The notes beneath the pieces are model-generated. The model ran no database searches. It was given only the letters and a program-made list of their open reading frames with translations, and was not told where the DNA came from. From Gracilaria domingensis (lineage: Eukaryota > Rhodophyta > Florideophyceae > Gracilariales > Gracilariaceae), in the NCBI GenBank assembly GCA_022539475.1, contig VCMS01000423.1, forward strand, positions 1-35,217: 35,217 nt of DNA. Direction: 5' to 3'. The translations under genes and the position numbers were made by a program. This document shows positions 19,773 through 27,208 of the stretch, in pieces; within the stretch, counting starts at the first letter, position 1, and each line of letters begins with the position of its first letter.

Positions 19773-21221
19773 TGGAGCCATTCAGTGGACAGCATCATGC
19801 ACAGATTTGTTTTTTTTAGAGCCGGGGCTGTCGGGTAAAAATAGTAATACGCCGTTGGGAAGCAACATAAGGATACAGTTATTGCAGAAGAAACTCCGAT
19901 GACCATATTTGATCGCTCTCGGGTATCGTGGAACTCGTACCCACATAACCTTATGCCCGCTCAAAATCAGAAGGATTTTGGATCCGGTTTACGTTGAAAT
20001 GGGAGTAAATAAAGCATTGGACCACTAAAAGGTACAAAACTTTCCCAGCGCCCAATGTCATCCAACCAAAGGTGGTCAAGAATAGGACGTGAATGAACCG
20101 ACAAACGGTCATACCCTGAAAGAAATTATTTCAAAAATTTGAAGGAATAATGAACGTAATGTGAGCCTTGTTTAGAGGTCATTATTGGTAGCCGCAAAAC
20201 CTATGAAAATAGCTCTATTTGAATGTAATGTGAAGTTCTGAACTTCACATCATCTTCCTCATAGCTTCCAAAAAGGTTCCTATTTGGCACCCTCAGTTGG
20301 GCGGAATCGCATGTGGCGTTGGCCGAAACCCATGCGTTCTGCATATCTGAGAGTGAAGCTTGATACTAAATCAAGGTATCCTCGCCTTTTCAAGGCTCGC
20401 GCGTCACTATAATACGCTCCAATTGGAATCCGATGACGCGCGTGTCCGTCTTGTTTGCCAGGTTATCCTTGCGCATCGCCGCTGGGGATGTCGTCCACAT
20501 CTGACACCGATTTTCCACGAGCCGGACTCGTGCTAAAGCTCTCGAACTGATAGATGGGTCAGAACCAAGCTACACGCCAGGCTTAACGCGACCGACATCG
20601 CCACCATAGCAGCGCCGAAAAAGAGGTTGACAGAAGCTGAGTGAGCCGGCATGCTTGTAGGGGCAGAAGATAGTCATGTTCCAGAAGTTGCGCGAGGAGT
20701 ACCAAAATCATTCATGGATCTCTCTGCTCTGCAGTTTTGCAGAATCGAAAACTGTCTTGGTTGAAAAACGTCGTAGTTCCAGAGAGTTGTTTTTCTTCGC
20801 CCGTTTCACATCTCCACTTCTCCTTCATGGGCTGTCACTTCGGTATACCTTGGTTTGTTAGTCGCCGGCACTTCAGAACTATATGGTCGTCTACATTGTC
20901 TGGCGTAGAGAACCAATCATTCAACGTTTCGGCAGTGCAAGCCCACCGTACTCTTTCATCCATACTGGCCAAATCTCCTCCGCCATTATATATATTCTCA
21001 CAAAGAGACAAGGCCACATAGTGTATTAATCATGCAACGCTTCTGCGCCTCGAGCCCAACCTCCTTTTTCATCCAAACCGCCAAGCTCTTCCCTGCCTTC
21101 GAAAGCTTCTCACCAAGAGACAACGGTGGATAACAGCTCTGAAGTGGTGTAAAGTGACATCTCGAACTTCTTAAGTGCAATTATCTCTGAGCCAAACCCG
21201 GGATCAGTGTTGCAGAAGAGC
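19773..21221. other. Gene-free stretch
   Basis: No supported ORF or RNA gene. A short palindrome lies near 20231-20249 (GTGAAGTT, CTG spacer, AACTTCAC). The part nearest 21221 may be the decayed 3' end of the neighbouring transposon. Confidence 0.35.
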
Positions 21222-24063
21222 TTACGAGGTTCTTCGCAAATCAGTACTCTCTCCTCTGATACCGCGAAGAATACGGTTGACCCCATCTGGTGATGGGGTA
21301 TCTGATGCAAGAAGTTGATCAATCCTAGCGCATTGGTCGATAAAATAACAACGCGTTCTGCATCTAGTACGATTGATCAGACCTGATTCATTCCCAAGCA
21401 TTGCCGGCGACGGAACCTCATGTCCAACCACACGAATCAAACACGAAATGATGGAGACATCTTCAACCGTTCGGGATGAGAACGACTGCTCCACATCACA
21501 GTTTTTGTAAATTTGCCCTTGAGCACCAGTCTTAAAGCCGGAAACCCATTCCACCAAGGCCACCTTGTACTCGGACTGCCAATGAGGCCACCGCTCTTTC
21601 AAGTCGTCTTGCAAAGTGAAGTGCATGAACGTATGTGCCCCTCCGTAGTAGATCTCAACAACTGGACTGTCTTCTATGGGCATTTCACAAGCAAAATAGT
21701 AGCTCACTCTTTCTCATTTTGCTCGTAGGCAAAGCGATGGTACCTTCAACATACCGGAGGCATTCTGTACTACCCAACCAGAATAGCATCGCAGTCTAGC
21801 ATACAATATGCAGGACAAAAGTGTCTGAATAAGAAGCGATGCTTCAGAAGATGAAAGGCCTTCTTACTTTTGCCGAAGATAACTCTGTAACAATCTCTTT
21901 AGCGATTGATCCTCCTCAGATTCGTCATTGAATTCGTACCTATTTCCTGCGCCTCGAAGCGCGTACCCATCTTTTCGGTCACGTTCATTCCATTCTGGGT
22001 CGTCTCCTGCAAATCGCACCTTGCAATACGACTTGAAACTCTCGTACGAAAGCGCTGACCGGAATAGAGACGACAAAACATGGGTCCGAGCATTGAACCT
22101 TCCAAGAATCCAACCAATGTAACGCTCCATCCGATACTGAGAGTACAGCACTGGTGGTCCATTCACTTTAACCCACTCCTTAAGATGCAGAACCAAGTGA
22201 ATTACGTACTTGCACACGTTCACATGCTCAAGGTCGTGTTGGAAGTAATCACGCTCAAAATGGTCATAGAAATGTATGCAATGAATGCCAAGAACCTTCA
22301 AATCAATCTCCGTCAAAGATCCCCGTTAGCACAAGTCCACAATCTGAACTAAGTAGCTTTATCCAGATAGGTACAGTTCAGCAAGTATCCCATCCAGGAC
22401 GATTAGACTGTAATATAATATGAACGCTTTGAACTCTTCTGACTTCCATTCGGGAAACCGCGAAAGGGACCTTGGACGTGAATTCATCTGGCTTGGTATG
22501 CCGGCACCAAAGCTCGCTAGCTCATGGTCAATTTTCTGTATGTGTATCGCACTCAAATGGTATGGCTGATTGATTCCTCCGCACCATAAACGAATGAAGT
22601 CTTTCCCAATGTTGTAAAATAGGTGCATGACATCGATGGAGAAACAAGAGTAAGGCTCGAGATGTGATAGTGAGAAAAGAACGGAGCCTTCAGAAATTCC
22701 ATACTCCTTTTCCAGTTCTGTTCTGATGTTTCCTTGAACAGAATCTAGTTCGGTTATAGTCTCCAAAGTATCACTTGTATCACGTATGGGAAGCCCCTTG
22801 ACATCGAACATGTTGCACAGCGACCCGTTGTTCATTTTGAACATGCTTGGATAGTAGTAATGTCTGTGAGTGGGTGACCACACTCCTTTTATACGGCAGT
22901 ACCTACAAAGAGCTTTTCCATTGTGACCCTTGAACCCAGCGATCTTCTTCATTGCTGGGAGATCCCCGCCGCACCACAACAGATGGAAACGCACACGCCG
23001 TGAAGAACCATCAAAGAACATAAAGCCAGTCCCTGCCCCATCTTTGTTAATGGATTCAATTGCTCTTACGAGAGGATAGATAAAGAATTGCAAGTTCACT
23101 AGCTCGCTTGGACCGGGAATGAATAGCATCGGCAGAACGTTCTTCACTGAAAGGCGCTTATGGGGAGGTAGGTTGGATAAGAGGACTGCGATGGGCCATA
23201 CGTCATAAGAGCGCTTTCGGAAAGCCAGAAATCCGTCACATGATAGCGCGATATACACGTCATTGCTTAACTCCGAATGACCCCCAAAGCTGTCACATAA
23301 CCGTTGGTATACTCCTCCATCAAAGAAGTCTCTGTATCTCTCAGTCGTGAAGTGGTCCATCACTGCGTGTACGAAAACAACTCTTCGCATCTATCTCTGT
23401 CCAGGAATATATCAAGGAGCCTAGCTGACAATTTCATCCAGTAAAAGTATAGATCAGGACTCTGAACAGTCTCAAGAGGACGCTGCTTTCCGCACACTTA
23501 GCATTCAGTGTGCTGTGGGTCAGAGAAGCACATGTGCCCCGGATATATGAAGAACCTCTCTACGGCTTCGTCTATTCCGGAGTCCTTCTGTAGTCCAGAC
23601 AAAACTGTCTTCCAACTACGATAAGGTGCCCTGACTAACTGGAGAACATCATCCATAACTGCGTGAGTTCATCCGTTCTTGAAGTAGATCCCCACCCAAT
23701 CCTTGTTTGCGTTCATGCATAAACGGAAGGCTTGAAACGGACCTGAGGTAGATTGAAGCACACTAAATTGGGATTGAGAGCTCTGATTATCGTACGTTCC
23801 CGCTTCGATATCTTCCTGCTGAGAACTAAGGGCAGATGCCTGTTCAAGGCTTCCGAGAGAAATACTCATTGAATGAGAAAGCCTGGTGTTATGGGATGTG
23901 GTAAAGGGACTTTGGGGTACACATTGCAGATGGAAGTGACTTCTACTTCTTCATAGTCAGCCAAAGGGTTATTGAACTGATTCTGCAAGGTCAACACCTC
24001 ACTGCCCTGGGGCTGATCCATCAAAGAAACGCTGTGTTCTGCGCTTGAAGAGTGTGAATGCAA
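21222..24063 (-). pseudogene. Second Tnp2-family transposase, heavily decayed
   Basis: A degenerate CACTA/Plavaka-like transposase. In order on the minus strand: two low-complexity N-terminal pieces (24063-23866, 23869-23669) in different frames; after a TGA at 23669 a zinc-ribbon piece, HMCFSDPQHTEC then VCGKQRP, with a TAA at 23498 between its Cys pairs; then YFYWMKLSARLLDIFL. A frameshift near 23340-23390 leads to the core ORF (23390-22359): VYIALSCDGFLAF (Asp), LPAMKKIAGFKGHNGKALC (the usual Asp is not obvious; the knuckle is CRYC), and CFSIDVMHLFYNIGKDF. In-frame TAA codons lie at 22359 and 22326, followed by the 22316-21864 piece (FYDHFERDYFQHDL, YRMERYIGWILG), then TAA 21864, TGA 21714 and a last piece to TAA 21222. 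It is a different subfamily from the 9-12 kb copy and much older in damage. Confidence 0.7.
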
Positions 24064-24922
24064 AGAGGTAGTTGGTTCTGCAATTTAGGCTGCAGCTTGA
24101 GCCCTTGAAGAGGGCATCTCAGTTGCGAGAGATTGTAACGGCGGTCCGGAAACGTCTTCAGTTTGTGCGGTGTGGTGCTCGAGATGAGCTTCATGAGCAG
24201 AAGAGGTACGAGATGGCAAGCCGTTCTCTTTATCTAAGCCAAGATCAGATTTCCGTGAGGCAGAAAGAATCTGCTGAATCGAATCTCTATATATTCTTCC
24301 GTATTATTCCCTTATGTTTTGACTTCTTGCAACTGTTTGTCCCCATTTTAGATCAGCACGATGGCCATCATGGACTCTCTTGTTGTTCGCAACGCTTCGA
24401 TGATTCAGCATTGTGGTGCGACTTACTGCCTTTCCATTGGGAAGCACGAACATCCATACTGTGGTAAACAAACATATTTTGTAGTTCCCATGCTTCAAAA
24501 CGATAACCTTCAGAATAATGTTCGATCTTTGTTAGACATTGAGCTGGACGCATCCTGTCAAGTCCTTCCTCGAGATTTCCTTCATATTAATATGTAAACT
24601 GTGTGCCTAGTTAGTGATCTAATTTCGGTTCGAGCACCTTTCTCTTCGCGAAACGTTTTCGACCATTTCCACAGAGAGTGTTCTTCTTGTACCGCCAGCC
24701 GAATGCACCCGCTATTCCACCTCGTCTTTTCATCACTATCTGCTGGCGACCAGCATCATTGTCTCTCGCGAATACCTTCCAGGAACAGTTCATCATCTTG
24801 AGCGAGAATAACTTCTCTGACACCACTCAAGAGACACTTGCAGAAGGCAAAAGAGGATATTATTCAAGCCTTTCGCGATGAAATTGGTGTTCTGAGTCAT
24901 CCGCTGCACACCTTGGAGATAC
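24064..24922. other. Stretch without supported gene, 5' flank of the retrotransposon
   Basis: Only short ORFs without recognisable motifs. It may include the promoter or N-terminal remnant of the decayed Tnp2 gene. The five bases before the LTR (24918-24922) are GATAC, the candidate target-site duplication; its partner would lie beyond the window. Confidence 0.35.
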
Positions 24923-24983
24923 TGTGGGGAAGAAAAGAGGGGTGAAGGAAAAGTGAGCGGTGCATGCGCTGCGCCGCTCATTT

Positions 24984-24989
24984 TTTATT
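24984..24989 (-). terminator. AATAAA poly(A) signal for the antisense LTR gene
   Basis: Minus-strand AATAAA within AAAATAAAAAA, 32 nt after the TAG of the antisense ORF. It is followed by a hairpin (TGAGCGG at 24954-24960 pairing with CCGCTCA at 24974-24980). The position suits 3' processing. Also present at 33494-33499. Confidence 0.5.
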
Positions 24990-25020
24990 TTGAAGAGTAC
25001 GCCGACACGCGCAGGGCGCA

Positions 25021-25413
25021 CTACTTCTGTAAGCGGGCCAGTAAAATTTCGAGGAGCGGCGCAATGATGTGCGACGCATCATTGCGGCGCCCCTGGCATA
25101 CGAATATTATACCGCGAATTACGCCGCGCGTATACAGCGTCGGCGCCTGGCTGATAAGGTCCATAAGGCGGCGCCGGTGCGCGTAGACGTCGAAATTCCC
25201 GGTAGAAACCTCTCGGAGAAACTGCTCCAATTCTCCGAGAAGCGCTTCCGAAAACCCAAACCCCACGACTTCCTGGGGCAGGGTGTGTTCGGCGTCCTGG
25301 ACAGTGGGGGCGGCGGCCGGTGCCGGAACCGCCTCCACGTCCACGACAGGGCCGAGCCCAGATAAGGACTCGTTGGCTGGCGATGGGACCGGGCTGGTAA
25401 CGTGATCCTTCAT
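25021..25413 (-). CDS. Antisense LTR-encoded protein, 130 residues (5' LTR copy)
   Basis: ATG at 25411-25413 on the minus strand (MKDHVTSPVPSPANES) to TAG at 25021. Residues 1-45 are Pro/Ala/Val/Ser-rich and acidic. Residues about 50-130 look like a compact helical domain (SEALLGELEQFLREVS, then RRRLMDLISQAPTLYTRG and IIAPLLEILLARLQK). No known family is recognised; there is no zinc cluster or signal peptide. It has its own TATA-like box 66 nt upstream and an AATAAA 32 nt after the stop, both on the minus strand. The twin at 33531-33923 differs by one residue (Val/Ile), so the ORF is intact in both LTRs, although the copies are too similar to prove selection. It may be a regulator of the element; that is inference. 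Confidence 0.6.
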   Translation of the reverse strand: MKDHVTSPVPSPANESLSGLGPVVDVEAVPAPAAAPTVQDAEHTLPQEVVGFGFSEALLGELEQFLREVSTGNFDVYAHRRRLMDLISQAPTLYTRGVIRGIIFVCQGRRNDASHIIAPLLEILLARLQK

Positions 25414-25478
25414 GACAAAATGTAGTTGATAGGTTGACGAACGATAGAGATAGGAGCATAAGACGCACGAGATTCCTT

Positions 25479-25484
25479 CTTATA
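25479..25484 (-). promoter_or_regulatory. TATA-like box for the antisense LTR gene
   Basis: The minus strand reads GACTATAAGAAGG, with TATAAG at 25484-25479, 66 nt upstream of the antisense ATG. The spacing leaves room for a start site about 30 nt downstream and a short 5' UTR. Present unchanged in the 3' LTR. Confidence 0.5.
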
Positions 25485-25515
25485 GTCTAGATCATAGGTT
25501 AGTGTGCATCTGAAT

Positions 25516-25598
25516 TTGCCATGACCGCAGGTCATGGCAAGTGTAATTGCCATGATGGCAGGTCATGGCAGTGTCATTTGCCAGCATGGCGGTATGAC
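25516..25598. promoter_or_regulatory. Three palindromic sites at 31-bp spacing in the LTR
   Basis: TTGCC begins at 25516, 25547 and 25578, exactly 31 bp apart. The first site is a perfect palindrome, TTGCCATGACC, GCA, GGTCATGGCAA (11-bp arms). The second keeps TGCCATGA and TCATGGCA. The third is decayed (TTGCCAGCATGGCGG, then TATGAC). The array lies between the antisense TATA box and the sense TATA box, where an operator or enhancer would sit. A spacing near three helical turns puts the sites on one face of the DNA. The same array is at 34026-34108. Confidence 0.65.
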
Positions 25599-25748
25599 AC
25601 CTTGTCATAGGTACACGTGCATTCCACGACGAAGGCTGCGTGGCGTAGGCGCCCCCTGCGGTGGCATATGCGCCAAACATATCTACCGTCTACACCTCTC
25701 ATTGGGTAGGGCGGTAGATACAACGCAGCCATTGGCCAAGCCAACCGT

Positions 25749-25777
25749 ACCGTCGATTCTCACCGAGAATCGACGGT
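25749..25777. promoter_or_regulatory. 13-bp perfect inverted repeat just upstream of the sense TATA box
   Basis: ACCGTCGATTCTC (25749-25761) and GAGAATCGACGGT (25765-25777) are exact reverse complements with a 3-nt centre. It ends 9 bp before CATAAAAG. It may be a protein-binding dyad controlling the LTR promoter. Retained in the 3' LTR. Confidence 0.65.
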
Positions 25778-25786
25778 GCGGTTGTG

Positions 25787-25794
25787 CATAAAAG
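25787..25794 (+). promoter_or_regulatory. TATA-like box of the sense LTR promoter
   Basis: GCATAAAAGGG at 25786-25796 is the only good TATA-like match before the leader. It is followed by an 8-bp stem (GGCCGGAG 25795-25802, CTCCGGCC 25821-25828) and a C/T-rich leader, so transcription should start at about 25815-25825 (inferred). Confidence 0.55.
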
Positions 25795-25851
25795 GGCCGG
25801 AGCAGTCGCCTCCGACTCAACTCCGGCCAGACCACTTCCCTTCGACGACCT

Positions 25852-25869
25852 TCCCCCCCACCCCCCCCA
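25852..25869 (+). repeat. Poly-C tract in the LTR leader
   Basis: Two C-runs of eight or more bases separated by A, with a slightly different length in the 3' LTR (about 34362-34377). It is prone to slippage and sequencing error. Confidence 0.8.
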
Positions 25870-26422
25870 CAACCTTCCAACCTCTCTCCTTTTCCCTTTG
25901 TCGTCCTCAACCTTTCCTCATCCCCTACTTTTCTCTCTACTTCTCCCCTTGGCGGCCTGGTCTCACCGCCCTCCCTCGCTCACTGCCACTCACACTGACC
26001 ATCTGTCTGGGCGCGTCCTGTGTGAGTAGGCAAAGCGTCTGCACCACCCTTCCATTGGGTTAGCCTTGTGCAGGCGTGACTCTGCCTTTCATTATCCGCT
26101 TTGTTTGGCCTTTCTTGTCTCTTTTGTTCCCTTCGTTGGTTTCTTTCGCTGTTGTTGTTCCATCTGCCATTCTGTCTTGCCCGAACTACCGTTGTTGTTG
26201 TCATTTTCGTTTGTTCCCCGTTTCTTGCTGTTTGGCGGCCTTCTGCTGCCTGCATCCGTTCTATTGCTTCCCGTTTCGGCCTTGGTCCCTGGTTTTGCTG
26301 GTTCTTTCGCGTTGCGATTCTGTTCCTCACATAGTGTTGCTTTGCACCTGTTGTTGCTAGACGCACTGTGTGATACAGCGTAAGGTTGTCCTTAACCTAC
26401 GGCCCTGAGGCAATCGTTCAAG

Positions 26423-26923
26423 AGTAAGTTGCCTACAGCTACTCTTTTGGCATTTTGTGTGACTACTAACGTTTCGTTTGTTTCACATCAAGTGCCAAGG
26501 TCTATCGTTTCATCCAGCGAATATTCGTCCGTGGTCGATCCGGACGAGCGTATAGAAGAAGTCCCCGATCCCGTTCCTCAGATAAAGAAGTCGGCTGTTC
26601 AGCCTCTTGACGGGCCACGCGAGCGCCACATCTTTCGTGTAGCCCATCAGAAGGAGAAGCGCCGTCGTAACCCTCCGCCGCGTAAGCGAATCTTCAAACG
26701 CTGTCGTGTCTGTGACATCAAGGTCCAGAGCCAGCGTCAGCTTGAAGTCCATCAAGCCGGCCGTCGCCATCGCAGAGCTTTGCGCCGTGCAAACTACACC
26801 GAGCTGGACATTCACTGCAGGGCTTGCGACATCCGGTTCTCTGAAGCCCACGATCTGCGCGTCCACTACAGGAGCCGCCGTCATCGTGCGACACTTAGAA
26901 AGAAGAACAATACTATCTTTTAG
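26423..26923 (+). CDS. Two-zinc-finger protein with a start codon made by splicing, 143 residues
   Basis: Exon 1 supplies only the A of ATG (26423); exon 2 runs 26493-26923 and ends in TAG. The protein starts MPRSIVSSSEYSS. It has an acidic stretch (DPDERIEEVPDPVPQ), then a basic linker (KEKRRRNPPPRKRIFKR), then two C2H2-like fingers of matrin/U1-like form: CRVCDIKVQSQRQLEVHQAG with RRHR, and CRACDIRFSEAHDLRVHYRS with RRHR. Such fingers bind RNA or DNA. Without splicing the frame has no ATG at all. It lies upstream of gag in the same frame, ending 285 nt before the gag ATG. Likely an accessory regulator or nucleic-acid-binding protein; the role is inferred. Confidence 0.6.
   Translation, partial: SKLPTATLLAFCVTTNVSFVSHQVPRSIVSSSEYSSVVDPDERIEEVPDPVPQIKKSAVQPLDGPRERHIFRVAHQKEKRRRNPPPRKRIFKRCRVCDIKVQSQRQLEVHQAGRRHRRALRRANYTELDIHCRACDIRFSEAHDLRVHYRSRRHRATLRKKNNTIF
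26424..26492 (+). other. Spliceosomal intron in the LTR leader (69 nt)
   Basis: Donor GTAAGT at 26424-26429, branch-point consensus TACTAAC at 26464-26470, a T-rich tract, and acceptor CATCAAG ending at 26492. The branch A is about 24 nt from the acceptor, a normal distance. Splicing joins A (26423) to TG (26493), making an ATG in the frame of the zinc-finger ORF. In the 3' LTR the same signals carry single-base indels (GTAAAGGT, TACTACG), in the part of the window where sequence quality appears poor. Confidence 0.65.
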
Positions 26924-27208
26924 AGCACAGGCCTCTCCTTTCATTGTCCAGTTGCGACACATTTCTATTCATATCTCATTACATATATTATCCTTGTTTG
27001 TTCTTCTTTATCTTCTTGTCTATCGTTTGGTATCCCTCTTCTGTTCTTGTGTTCGTGCTTTGTTGTTTGGCTTCTGCCGCACTCTATCTACGTAAGCTTA
27101 TATTTGGCTAGTGCTTCTTCGTCCGATTGGACTGGTACTCTACGAGAGCAAACTTTATTTTTATCGTTTTTGCCCCCTTTGGCTGTAACCGCCGGCGCCA
27201 TCACAAAA
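26924..27208 (+). other. T-rich leader between the zinc-finger ORF and gag
   Basis: It has no ATG in any frame, and the gag frame has no stop here. A donor-like GTAAGC lies at 27092. Candidate primer-binding sites (TGGTATC near 27028, TGGTACTC near 27132) are weak. The LTR/internal junction is expected between 26698 and here. Confidence 0.5.

Larger units (their letters stand above)
24923..26698 (+). repeat. 5' long terminal repeat (at least this far)
   Basis: It begins TGTGGGGAAGAAAAG and matches 33433-35217 to the end of the window, so the true 3' end lies at or beyond 26698. At 1.78 kb or more it is long for a Ty3/gypsy LTR. It contains, left to right: a GAGCGG hairpin, an antisense gene (minus strand), a triple palindrome array, a 13-bp inverted repeat, a sense TATA-like box, a C/T-rich leader without ATG, and the intron plus first part of the zinc-finger ORF. 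Confidence 0.85.

Noticed and set aside
25069..25365. Sense-strand 98-codon ORF in U3
   Set aside because: It is upstream of the sense TATA-like box, so it would not be in the sense transcript from the 5' LTR, and it mirrors the antisense gene.
25079..25468. 129-codon minus-strand ORF in the LTR overlapping the antisense gene
   Set aside because: Arg/Gly/Pro-rich, without an ATG-supported start, and overlapping a better ORF in another frame that begins with ATG.
25980..26366. Gln/Arg-rich minus-strand ORF opposite the LTR leader
   Set aside because: Its composition simply reflects the complement of the C/T-rich leader, and the frame is not kept in the second copy.
27180..27200. TGGCTGTAACCGCC as a primer-binding site
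   Set aside because: It starts with TGG but does not complement a plausible tRNA 3' end with a T-arm, and lies too close to the gag ATG.
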